A stretch of DNA of 64,000 bases from Pycnococcus provasolii. Lineage: Eukaryota; Chlorophyta; Pseudoscourfieldiophyceae; Pseudoscourfieldiales. Shown here piece by piece: positions 9,820 to 18,180 of the stretch. The DNA lies in the NCBI GenBank assembly GCA_049487715.1, contig CP150557.1, positions 310,001 through 374,000 on the forward strand, written 5' to 3'. Position 1 is the first letter of the stretch. Each line of letters starts with the position of its first letter. The notes below the pieces were generated by a model. The model was not told the origin of the DNA, did not search any database, and saw nothing but the letters and a program-made list of their open reading frames with translations. The translations under genes and the position numbers were made by a program.

Positions 9820-9867
9820 AGGGCCAAAGGGGGGGGAAGGGAGTAAAAGATATTTATAGTCTTGTCA

Positions 9868-11469
9868 TTACAATCCTGCGTCGTCGTGCTCTTTCACATG
9901 CGCATCGTTGTGAAGTGGGCCAATATCCAGGCGTTCGACGCTGTTGTAGTAGTAATAGCCGTGCTGTTCGACATGCCCGACGCACGCATGCCCTCCAAAC
10001 GTAAAGGCGGCAGCGATGCCACCACCGGGGGCGACGTCGTCGTCACCCGGCCTTGCTTTCGTTCTTCCTGGTGAAACCCACGCGGTGACTATGGTGTGAT
10101 GATATGTCGGTAACGGCGAAGAGGGCAAGCGCATCCAGCGCCCTGCTCGCGATCCGCCGTGCGGATGCCACAACCACGTCTCGTTCTGGCACCTCACGCG
10201 CGGGATTTCGCTCGAACCGCCGTGCACGAGCAGCGCGACATCGTCGCCGCCGCCGTCATCGCCGCCGCCTACACGCGGCATTACCAGCGCAGAGGCGGCG
10301 GCGTAGATGCGCTTGCCTGGCCAGATGGCGCCGCCACCCGTCCCCGTCGGCGGCGGCCCGAGGAGATGCCACTGCATTTTCGTCGCGTCGAGGTGCCATA
10401 GGTCGTTCGTCACAGTCGACCCCATCGACACGCCACCCGTGCGCCCTCCGAAGAGCATCATCCCACCTCTGCCGTCAGACACCGCGGCGTGTCCGTATCT
10501 CTGGCCAGGGCCGCCGCTGTCGGACACGGCCGCGGCACTCGCTCTCTCCCAGCGCCAACCTCCGTTTGCCTCGACATCACGCACAAGTCGCCAGAGCGCG
10601 TCGTCCGACGCCACGTCGAGCCCGCCATACATCCAAAAGGCGTCGTCCGACGCGCGCACGAGCGTGTGCAGATATCGCTTGGTTGGCCAAGCGTCGCCGC
10701 CACGAGGGACCGCGCGCCAAACGCGGTTGGCCAGATCGAATGTCCACAGGTCGTCGAGCTCGTAGCCCGGTTGAAAGCCGTTGATGCCCGCGCTGCGCAG
10801 CCGGTGGCCGCCGTCAGTTCCGCCGTGCAGCAGCATGGTCGCGCCGTTATCTGCGACGGCGGCCACGTGCCCGTACCGTCCCACGGGCAAGTTGCGCTCG
10901 AGGTTATCCTCGGTATCTCCGATGTGCAGGCGTGCCCATCCTTCTCCGCCCTGCCTAGAAGCGGCGGTTGTTCCGGCTGGTGCATATCTCCACGTGTCGC
11001 TCAGCCAAGCCGGCGCCCCTCCTCCTTTTGCGGTGGAGTCGTAGAAGTACCCGTGGCTGACGACGAAGCTTCCGTCTGGCAGGCTCACCATGCTGTGGCA
11101 GTACCGTATCGACGGCTGCGCCGCGGCGTTCTGTGCGTTTCCCACGACGAGTCTCTTGAGCACGCCCGCGCCCGTTCCTGGCGGCTTTCCGTACGCGGAC
11201 ACCGAGTTCGCGAGTACCGTGCGCCAGCCCATGAGCGTGCTTGAGGCTGTTGGTTGTTGGTTGGCGGCCGGCCACTTGATTGCGAATAATGCGTCGCAAG
11301 TGGTAGCCTGAAACAGCAGGAGTATCATAATAGCAGCCACTAACGAATGGAAACGAGACACCCAGACACAAGGTAGCAGACACGATCGCCGTAGACGACA
11401 TACGCATATGCACGAAGGATACCACGACATGTTGCCGAGGGTGAGGACGTTGGCGGCGAAGATTCCCAT
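9868..11469 (-). CDS. Kelch-repeat beta-propeller protein, signal-anchored
   Basis: 533 aa from the ATG at 11469; later Met codons (MSWYPSC, MILLLFQ) are alternatives. A hydrophobic segment (SLVAAIMILLLFQATTCDA) near residues 44-62 suggests a signal peptide or signal anchor, so the propeller is probably lumenal or extracellular. At least five Kelch blades are visible, each with the GR-x-GH-A-A, hydrophobic-LHGG-T and DDLW-F-D pattern: LPVGRYGHVAAV/MLLHGG/LDDLWTFDL, WPTKRYLHTLV/FWMYGG, PGQRYGHAAVS/MMLFGG/NDLWHLD, and PGKRIYAAAS/LLVHGG. Insertions rich in Gly/Asp occur between blades. The family is a binding scaffold, sometimes with an oxidase function; no catalytic residues can be assigned. 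The gene converges with the LNR-SAM gene, with 48 bases between the stops. Confidence 0.8.
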   Translation of the reverse strand: MGIFAANVLTLGNMSWYPSCICVCRLRRSCLLPCVWVSRFHSLVAAIMILLLFQATTCDALFAIKWPAANQQPTASSTLMGWRTVLANSVSAYGKPPGTGAGVLKRLVVGNAQNAAAQPSIRYCHSMVSLPDGSFVVSHGYFYDSTAKGGGAPAWLSDTWRYAPAGTTAASRQGGEGWARLHIGDTEDNLERNLPVGRYGHVAAVADNGATMLLHGGTDGGHRLRSAGINGFQPGYELDDLWTFDLANRVWRAVPRGGDAWPTKRYLHTLVRASDDAFWMYGGLDVASDDALWRLVRDVEANGGWRWERASAAAVSDSGGPGQRYGHAAVSDGRGGMMLFGGRTGGVSMGSTVTNDLWHLDATKMQWHLLGPPPTGTGGGAIWPGKRIYAAASALVMPRVGGGDDGGGDDVALLVHGGSSEIPRVRCQNETWLWHPHGGSRAGRWMRLPSSPLPTYHHTIVTAWVSPGRTKARPGDDDVAPGGGIAAAFTFGGHACVGHVEQHGYYYYNSVERLDIGPLHNDAHVKEHDDAGL

Positions 11470-12303
11470 GCGCCGAATCAATCTCGGAATGAAGAAGCCC
11501 GAGGAAGGCGGAGGAGGAGGAAGTTGACCACCTGCTTGACCATGAAGCAAGTGAGCCGTGACCGAGTGAGCAAGTGGTGTGAGCAAGTCGAGCAAGTGGA
11601 GCGAGGGAGCAGGCAGAGAGGCGGCGTGTCTTCACGATGGGAAATATGCACGCAGAAGTGCGCAGAAGTGCGCGCACCGCAGCAGAGTGCATTGACCAGA
11701 TGCAATAATTATTCGTGACGAGTGCTATGTAAAGCTGTTTGTTGTGGTGCTGCGTTTGCCGTGATACACGTGATGAACGAGTACATAGTTCTTAAGGTTA
11801 GGTGGAACGAGTGCGCGTGCATGTAACTTTATGCGTGTACACCTGAGCACTTGACCACCTACATACTTGATCCTACATAAAGGTAGCACTTGAGCACGTT
11901 GCCTGATGAGGTTGTTCCCGTCTTCGTGCTTCACGAACGAACGTCATCCTGACCACCGTCAAGGCGTCAACAGCGTCGCATACTGTACTTTAGTGGTATG
12001 GACAGCACACTGCCCACTTGACACTTTACACTTTATTTGGAGTGGTAGTGTGGAGCGATTCAAATTCTTCAACGAACTTTGTGTGGAACGCAACGTCGTC
12101 ACCAGTCGTCGTCGTCGTGTCAGGTGTGTCTTTGAAAAGAAGAAGAGAGGGCGCGTCCTCCCATTCCATCTTTGTCTTCGCAGAGTGCACTTTAACCTTT
12201 ATCGTGTCTCGGCCATTAGTGCAGCTCACCTTCTCGCTCTCCTCGTCGCGTTTTCGTTTTCGTTTTCGTGTTCTCTCTCTCTCTCTCTGTGTATCCTCAT
12301 AAT
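11470..12303. other. Divergent promoter region of 0.8 kb
   Basis: Lies between the divergent Kelch (-) and G-T-(E/D) repeat protein (+) genes. It ends in a pyrimidine-rich leader with (CT)8 at 12278..12293, just before the ATG at 12304. No coding frame is supported. Confidence 0.45.
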
Positions 12304-13092
12304 ATGAACGTCGCGGCGACACTCGACCGCCAGAAGCTCCTGCGCGAAGCCCGCGAAGCCAAGGCGGTTGGCAAGAAACACGTATACGCCGCACCGAGCC
12401 GCGTGCCCTGGGGAACGGAAGAAGACGTCGCAGTCAGCGAACACAGCAACCCGTCCAACGGAGGACGCGCCGCGCCGTACAGGCCGGAGGATGTCAGGCC
12501 AGGCGTCGCGGGACTGCCGTACGGAACGGACCCAGACCGAAGCACGAGGCTGGCAGACGACTTCCTCGCATTCAACACGCCGCACCCAGGACGCGGACTG
12601 AACGCACCCCCGAAGACCGTCGAAGCGCCGTTCGGCGTGGAAAAAGACCGCTTGCCGCCACCCTCCGCCAGAGGTGCCGCGGCCTATATCAGCTACGCAA
12701 GACCTGCGCCCTTTGCGACCGAGGACACGCCTATGCCTGTTCCGAACGGCGCGCCGGTGGCGCCGCCGCCGTGGATGGTGAGCGAGGCTGTCAAGCCAAC
12801 CGGCAAGAAGCAGAGTGTTCAGCTTAGACACGGCGCGGACGAGGACCCGCAGGAGGCGGCGGCGTACGGAGCTTATCTGCAGATGCAAATGCGGCAGAAG
12901 GAGATGAGCGCCGCAATGCAGAAGTCGGCGCAAAGGGAGATGGAACGCGAGCTACTAAACACGGAGAGCGTGTGCGCGGTTACCGGCGCGGGCTTGAGCA
13001 GCCCGCCCATGGATAAGCGAATGAAGCGCCGCGTTGTGGCTCCGAGCAGGACGTCCGACTTAATAGGCGACCAAGGTACTGACTACTACTGA
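12304..13092 (+). CDS. Protein with repeated (W/Y/F)GTExD motifs, possibly cytoskeletal
   Basis: 262 aa from the ATG right after the CT-rich leader. The N-terminus is a charged helix (LDRQKLLREAREAKAVGKK). The body contains about four spaced copies of an aromatic-G-(T/V)-(E/D)-x-(D/E) motif: VPWGTEEDVA, LPYGTDPDRST, APFGVEKDR and APFATEDT. Each is preceded by Pro and separated by 35-50 disordered residues. A Gln/Met-rich helix (AAYGAYLQMQMRQKEM...SAAMQK) follows, then a basic C-terminus (MDKRMKRRVVAPSRTS). Spaced short motifs of this sort are common in microtubule inner proteins of cilia, but I do not recognise the family and that link is only a guess. Length, codon bias and the repeat pattern support a real gene. 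Confidence 0.65.
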   Translation: MNVAATLDRQKLLREAREAKAVGKKHVYAAPSRVPWGTEEDVAVSEHSNPSNGGRAAPYRPEDVRPGVAGLPYGTDPDRSTRLADDFLAFNTPHPGRGLNAPPKTVEAPFGVEKDRLPPPSARGAAAYISYARPAPFATEDTPMPVPNGAPVAPPPWMVSEAVKPTGKKQSVQLRHGADEDPQEAAAYGAYLQMQMRQKEMSAAMQKSAQREMERELLNTESVCAVTGAGLSSPPMDKRMKRRVVAPSRTSDLIGDQGTDYY

Positions 13093-13183
13093 CTCGTGAA
13101 GCGCGGGCTTCAGAAAAAAATGGTAACAAAATAACGTTAGTAGTACAACACAAGGATTGTCAGTTATAAAACTTGTCAAACTG

Positions 13184-13996
13184 TCATCGCAGCAGCGCCA
13201 TGAGCGGGTCCGGTCCGTCCGAGGTTCGCACAAGTCGCACACCAGGTGGCACGACGTTGGATGGACGCGTCTCCGTCTTCGGATCAGCCGTCTTTGTCGC
13301 TGGCGGTACAGGCGTGCCCTTAGCAGGTGGCACGACGTTGGATGGACGCGTCTCCGTCTCCGGATCAGCCGTCTTTGTCGCTGGCGGTACAGGCGTGTCC
13401 TTAGCACGCTCGCGTTCCTCCTCCTCAATGCGCCCTCTGACGCGCTCGGCGTCCAACGCCGCAGCATCGCACGCCGACGATAGCCACGAGGGCAAGCCTG
13501 CGTCGTCGTCGTCTTCTTCGTTGCGTCTTGCGTTTCCGCCCCGCCTCGCCTCCTCGATTGCGGTGTCAACGTCAGCGTCTAAGTTTCCAAGCGACAGTGC
13601 ATTTAGTTTCTCTCCAGCCGCCTTTGCGAATTTCTCCGCCCGACGTGCCGCCTCCGCCGCATCTTCCGCTGCACCGTCAGCCGCGGACGACACGTTTCTT
13701 GCGTCAAGAGCCGCAAATCCTTTCGCGTCGTCGAGTGCCGCAGACGCCGCGGCGAGCACGGCTTGTTTTCCCACAATTAACGACTTTTTGTTATTAATAT
13801 TGGGAGCAGATTCCTCATCATAACCAGCACGTAACCCAAGAGAAGGCTCTTTTAAAAAAGAGGAGTCAAGGGAAGAAGAAGGCTTCTTAACCAAGGAAGA
13901 AGAATGAGATAAAGCGGAGGAGGAGGATTCAAAGTCATCGTCACTGCTGTCATCAAGAGCATCCCACTTGCTGTAGTCGACAACAGAAGATGGCAT
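13184..13996 (-). CDS. Acidic/Ala-rich protein with Cdc37-like N-terminus and 27-residue tandem repeat
   Basis: 270 aa. The first residues, MPSSVVDYSKWDALDDSSDD, closely resemble the N-terminus of the Hsp90 co-chaperone Cdc37 (V-D-Y-S-x-W-D, then an acidic Ser cluster). The Cdc37 coiled coil and Hsp90-binding domain are absent. The middle is an Ala/Glu helical region (SAADGAAEDAAEAARRAEKFAKAAGEKL). The C-terminal part holds two nearly identical 27-residue units (TPVPPATKTADP, then TETRPSNVVPP), encoded by an 81-bp direct repeat. It ends RTSDGPDPLMALLR. A cytosolic role around Hsp90 or kinase clients is possible from the N-terminus alone but unproven. Confidence 0.65.
   Translation of the reverse strand: MPSSVVDYSKWDALDDSSDDDFESSSSALSHSSSLVKKPSSSLDSSFLKEPSLGLRAGYDEESAPNINNKKSLIVGKQAVLAAASAALDDAKGFAALDARNVSSAADGAAEDAAEAARRAEKFAKAAGEKLNALSLGNLDADVDTAIEEARRGGNARRNEEDDDDAGLPSWLSSACDAAALDAERVRGRIEEEERERAKDTPVPPATKTADPETETRPSNVVPPAKGTPVPPATKTADPKTETRPSNVVPPGVRLVRTSDGPDPLMALLR
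13244..13405. repeat. 81-bp in-frame tandem duplication, two copies
   Basis: Copies 13244..13324 and 13325..13405 differ at only a few positions (for example CTTCGG/CTCCGG and GTGCCC/GTGTCC). The unit is a multiple of three and adds a 27-residue TPVPPATKT repeat to the minus-strand protein. The near-identity indicates a recent duplication. Confidence 0.9.
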
Positions 13997-14393
13997 GGTT
14001 ATGATGAGGAGGAGGAAAGCAGCCAATTATTATTTGAACATGAAACCACCTTCATGATGAGAAAGAAGAAGGTTCGCGAGGAGGAGAAGAAGAACATGGA
14101 GGAAACCCCGAATCAGAATCAGTTCGGGGTTAGAGGTCTTGATTCGGGGTTATTAGAGCTCATGTAACCCCTAACCTAACCAAGAGTACTCTTAACCCTA
14201 GCTAGATGTTTTAAAACCCTAACCCAACCTCCTCCTCCTCCTCCTCCTCCTCCGGGTTCTACCAACTAAGAGTCCTCTTTTATAATTCTGTTCCATACCT
14301 TTAGTGGTTTGGGATTGGGATCCAGTATTTGGATGTTTCGCCATCCAGCATCTAAAGTCATTCTTCACTTCAGGCGGTTCGATCGCAAGAACC
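13997..14393. other. Divergent promoter with CCCTAA-type motifs
   Basis: Shared upstream region of the tandem-repeat protein (-) and the Hsp70-like gene (+). It contains CCCCTAACCTAACC, TTAACCCTAG and AAACCCTAACCC between 14165 and 14228, then a (CCT)n run at 14229..14252. Plant telo-boxes (AAACCCTAA) have this sequence. Confidence 0.5.
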
Positions 14394-15797
14394 ATGATGG
14401 CGTCTCCTTCCTCCACTGAGGTGCCATCCTCGTTTCCTATTGTTATGTTTCTAATGTTGTGCATTTTCCCAGTCGCACTCGCCTTACTCCTCGGATCGGA
14501 CCTCTCTGTTTTGACCACGGAGACTTTGATTGGCGTCGACCTCGGAACCACGTTCTCAACCGTCGCCGTTTGTCGAGGAGGGGAGGCGCGCGTCATTCCC
14601 GTCATGGCGGGAGCTTCCTCGGGGCATGCGGCGGCAATGTCTCGGTCGCCAGATACCTCGAGAACTACAGGGCTTGCTTCTGGGCCCGACCGCTTAGTCA
14701 ACGTCACGCCGTCCGTCGTCACTTATTTAAGAAAACCATCAGCACGCGCAACGTCAACAGGACTACAAGCGTACACCACTCTAGTAGGCGCGGAGGCACG
14801 AAGCAGGCGTGACGAAGGAAGCTACGTGTACGCGACCAAAAGATTAATTGGAAGGCCGTTCGAACACGACGCCGTACAAACTGAAAAACAACAACTCGGG
14901 TACGACGTCGTCGCGGCTGACGATGGCGCGACGACACAAATCAGTCTCGACGGAGGAAAACTCGTCGTCACACCCGAGGATGTCGGCGGTGCTGTGCTCG
15001 CTCAGCTCGTCACAGCCGCGGAGCAGTCGCTCGGGTGGCTCAACAGTGCGCTCGGATTCCGGTTCAAGGCGCTTACCGTCAGTGTTCCTGTCGGCTTCGA
15101 CGTCGACCAGAGAAGAGCGACAATCAACGCCGCGAGGAAATACGTGCCAAATGTTAGGCAGGTGCGTCTACTCGAAGAGCCCATCGCCGCAGCTTTGGCG
15201 TTTGGGCTGCACGAGGAGTACCGGCAAGCAGGAAGTGGCGCGAGCGCGACGAAAAATCTTGTCGTCTTCGACTTTGGAGGAGGAACTCTCGACGTTGCGC
15301 TCATCGACTTCGACGCCAACAACGACGGATTCGTCGTGGTCGGCGCCGGCGGCGACAGTCGTCTGGGTGGAGAAGACTTTGACCGTGCAATTGCGCAGCT
15401 ACTCGTTCAAAAGTGTGGAGGAGGCGACGAAAGCGGTGGCGTCGACGTGCAATTGGCGGCTGAGACGGCGAAACGCGAGCTTGGCCTGAGCGAGGAGGTA
15501 TTCGTGAATGTTCCATGCCACACTTCGCTGACGCGTCACGACGTGGACGCTGCGGTGGCGCCGCTGGTTAAGCGCATGGTTGGCGCCGTCTCTCACCTTC
15601 TGGAGGAGCACTTCACGTCGACGAGCTCGATCGACGACGTCGTGCTTGTGGGTGGTAGCAGTCGTATGTACCTCGTCGAACCCGCCTTGCGCAAATTCTT
15701 TTCCAACTCGACCCGCATTCGAAGCGACGTCGACGGCGAGACGGCCATCGCCTTGGGTGCAGCGCGGAGCTTTGGGTGCTCCGCAGGAGGTCGGTAG
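14394..15797 (+). CDS. Hsp70 ATPase-domain protein, HSPA13/STCH-like, signal-anchored
   Basis: 467 aa. A hydrophobic segment at about residues 15-34 (FPIVMFLMLCIFPVALALLL) is followed directly by an Hsp70 nucleotide-binding domain: phosphate-1 GVDLGTTFSTVAV, NVTPSVVTYL, connect-1 VPVGFDVDQRRATINAA, LLEEPIAAALAFG, phosphate-2 FDFGGGTLDVALIDF, and adenosine motif VVLVGGSSRMYLV. It stops after GETAIALGAARSFG, so there is no beta-sandwich substrate domain and no EEVD tail. That domain layout (signal, then NBD only, about 470 aa) is that of HSPA13/STCH, an ER-lumenal ATPase core. Key ATPase residues appear intact. ER location is inferred from the N-terminus. The next ATG (14397) gives the recurrent ATGGCGTC start. 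Confidence 0.85.
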   Translation: MMASPSSTEVPSSFPIVMFLMLCIFPVALALLLGSDLSVLTTETLIGVDLGTTFSTVAVCRGGEARVIPVMAGASSGHAAAMSRSPDTSRTTGLASGPDRLVNVTPSVVTYLRKPSARATSTGLQAYTTLVGAEARSRRDEGSYVYATKRLIGRPFEHDAVQTEKQQLGYDVVAADDGATTQISLDGGKLVVTPEDVGGAVLAQLVTAAEQSLGWLNSALGFRFKALTVSVPVGFDVDQRRATINAARKYVPNVRQVRLLEEPIAAALAFGLHEEYRQAGSGASATKNLVVFDFGGGTLDVALIDFDANNDGFVVVGAGGDSRLGGEDFDRAIAQLLVQKCGGGDESGGVDVQLAAETAKRELGLSEEVFVNVPCHTSLTRHDVDAAVAPLVKRMVGAVSHLLEEHFTSTSSIDDVVLVGGSSRMYLVEPALRKFFSNSTRIRSDVDGETAIALGAARSFGCSAGGR

Positions 15798-16372
15798 CAA
15801 CCCTGAGATCCATCATTCAGTAATGAAGTGTACTTTACTCTGTCCAGCGGTTGTCCATTCACACCAATCACTTTCACCATTCAGCCCATTCACCGGTGCC
15901 ATTCACTGCGCGTTTTTGTACATGGCGCAAATGATTTCGAATGCGTTGTATCACTCGATCAGGGCTCATTCGTTGGCATAGTGAGGTCTCCGGTTGCGAC
16001 TTGTTTTCGTTGATGTCGTTGCCATCGCCAGTCGCTACCAACCGTGCATCAACACGATGACTCAAGGGTCACACTTAACTACTCTACCTGCAGCTAGAGT
16101 ATCTAAAAGGAGTCCAATTTGTGGGAAAGGGGGCTGTCTTGGAGTTGAGACTGCGCGTGTCCATATCGATACGGGGATCGCGCAGCACGCGAAACCTCAG
16201 ATTGTACAGGGCTTGTGGGTACTTTCATGATGAAGCTGCTGATGAAGCTGCGCGAAGCGCGCTTTTTCGTCTTCGGAGGAAACAAAAAAACTGACGCGCG
16301 CGCGCATCTACGCGACGACTTGTCAGTGCGAATATAAAAAGACTTGTAACATTTGAATACCTGATTTATTCC
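15798..16372. other. Convergent intergenic, no gene seen
   Basis: Lies between the 3' ends of the Hsp70-like gene (+) and the Rdx protein (-). There are no extended coding frames, repeats or recognisable RNA genes. Confidence 0.5.
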
Positions 16373-17743
16373 TCACTTGAGGGCGTCGAGCTCCTTTTGC
16401 AGCTCCTTCAGCTCCGCGTCCACCGCGCTCGGGCTGTATTGCGGGTACTGAGCTTCGTCTTTCCAGTGGTGCTTCGCAGGTGGCTTTCTTCCAGGGACGG
16501 CGGATTGAGGTCGCGCGCTCGTGGGACGGCGCGGGCTTGCAACGGTGTTGCGGGGGAGCGCGCTCATCGGGCGTGCTGGATTCTTCCGAGCGCCTGATGA
16601 CATGCTCGGCATCGCGGAATGCGGACGCGAATTTGCCGTGCGCCGTAAGTCAAGGCGTCCGTTGGGACGCCACGCAGGGTTCGAGACACCCAATTGCTGG
16701 AGGCGCGCACCCATCGTCAGCTGGTCAAGGTAGCAACGCTTGAAGCGCAGCGAAGGCAACGGCGGCATTAGATTCGTATTCATGGGCTCGCGCATCTGCG
16801 GCTTGCCAGACAGCCAGGTCGGTACTTCGAGCAACTCGGCGGCGTTGCGCGCCGTAAGAATGGGCGCGTCTTGCTCTTCCGTCCAGCTGCTAGCGTCCGT
16901 GATCTCCGCGAGCGTCCTTGAGCCTCTTTTGTGATTCCGCTCAAGGATCTCTGTTATGTCCGTCAGCACACGCTCGGGGCGAGGCCACCGGTTGCTCAGA
17001 ACCTTCGAGTTGACGAGAAACACTCCCGTGGGCGAGTCCACCACCACCTCGAACGCACCAATGCGCGGCACGCCCTCGCCGTGCGTCTGCAAGAACCGCT
17101 TGTCGTTGCAAAGAACCTTGGCGTTCGGGAATGCGAGCTCGCACGCCTGGCACAGCTCAGCAGCGGCACCCTTGTACTTCTCCTCGTCGTGGCGCGTGCA
17201 CCACGCGTGTGTATCGCAGTCCCTGCAGTGCTCGATGTGCACGGTCGCCACTTGCTCGCTCCTCATATCGTCATGCGCTGGCGCGCCCAATATCATGTAC
17301 GATAGTATTGGTTTCGCTCGCTGTTTCGACGGCACTTGGTTGAGTTCCTCGTCGTCCTGCTCAGGCTGAGCAGGAGGTGCAGCCTCCGCGGCTGTTGGCT
17401 GCGCGTCGGCGTTCCGCGGTGCCTCTGGCTCGGCTGGCGGAGCTGCTTGCTCTCGTTCCTCACCTTCGGCTGCCGTCCCACCAGCATCGGGTGCCGCAGC
17501 AGCCGTCACTGCTGTCGCCTCGGGTGCGGCTGGTGCAGGCGTCGTGGTGGTGGTGGTGGTGGTGGTGGTGGGGGTGGTCTCCTCCTGAGCGGCCGGCGCG
17601 TCGGTGGCCTGCACCTGCGCCTCGCCTGCTATTGCTTGCGCGTCGGCCGAGGCTGGCTCCGACGAGGTTGCAGGCGCGGGCGGTGCAGGACTAGGTTTTT
17701 CTGGCGCGGCGGGTGCAGGTTGAGTCTGCGCGTCGTCCGCCAT
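16373..17743 (-). CDS. Rdx (selenoprotein W-like) domain protein with Pro/Ala N-terminus and RPxSA tail
   Basis: 456 aa from the ATG at 17743. Residues 1-135 are low-complexity Ala/Pro/Thr/Glu, including a Thr run encoded by (GGT)n. At about residues 165-270 is a thioredoxin-like Rdx domain: VATVHIEHCRDCDTHAW with a CxxC, a helix with LCQACELAFPNAKV, then IGAFEVVVDSPTGVFLVNSK and PRPERVLTDITEIL. This matches the SelW order of CxxC, FP-x-A-x-V, GAFEV and FP-x-PE-x-V. A second module holds ELLEVPTWLSGKPQMREPMN. The tail is basic and repeats RP-x-SA (SRPHSAMPS, RPMSALPRN, RPTSARPQSAVPG), then ends in a short coiled coil (AELKELQKELDAL). RPxSA-type tails are frequent in axonemal proteins, so flagellar location is inferred. 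A redox or structural function is unknown. Confidence 0.65.
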   Translation of the reverse strand: MADDAQTQPAPAAPEKPSPAPPAPATSSEPASADAQAIAGEAQVQATDAPAAQEETTPTTTTTTTTTTPAPAAPEATAVTAAAAPDAGGTAAEGEEREQAAPPAEPEAPRNADAQPTAAEAAPPAQPEQDDEELNQVPSKQRAKPILSYMILGAPAHDDMRSEQVATVHIEHCRDCDTHAWCTRHDEEKYKGAAAELCQACELAFPNAKVLCNDKRFLQTHGEGVPRIGAFEVVVDSPTGVFLVNSKVLSNRWPRPERVLTDITEILERNHKRGSRTLAEITDASSWTEEQDAPILTARNAAELLEVPTWLSGKPQMREPMNTNLMPPLPSLRFKRCYLDQLTMGARLQQLGVSNPAWRPNGRLDLRRTANSRPHSAMPSMSSGARKNPARPMSALPRNTVASPRRPTSARPQSAVPGRKPPAKHHWKDEAQYPQYSPSAVDAELKELQKELDALK

Positions 17744-18180
17744 GGTTGACTCTGACAAGGTGGTTCTGACCCGAAACGTGTGTGCGAAAGTCGAAACCGT
17801 TGTTGCGCAGAACTTGCCGGGCGGTTTGACGGAGGCGGGAGGGCGCGCGTGAACTCACACTTGTCAACACTCAACAAGTCAACAAGTCGGAATCCGCAAA
17901 AGGCCGCGGCTCCGAAGAACCTACTCGTAATTCCCGGTACGTTTACCACTTAAGCTTGCAAGCGGCCCCTACATTACAGTACCATAGGTGGGCAGCCTAA
18001 CCTTACAGTAGGTGGCCGTAGGAAGTGGTCAACCTTCGAAGGGGTCAACCGCGGGGGGTTCAACCGAACCCGTTGAAGGTGTTGAAGGTGTTCAACCGTC
18101 GACCGTTGAAGTAGTTTGCTATTTACAACATGCCACTTACCCCTTCTTTTTCACAACACATCAGGTTCACGCGCCGTTCG
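17744..18180. other. Intergenic with GTTGAAGG/CAACC short repeats
   Basis: Around 18025..18112 are many short interspersed repeats (TCAACC, GTTGAAGGTG) in both orientations, able to pair with one another. No gene is supported. Confidence 0.4.
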
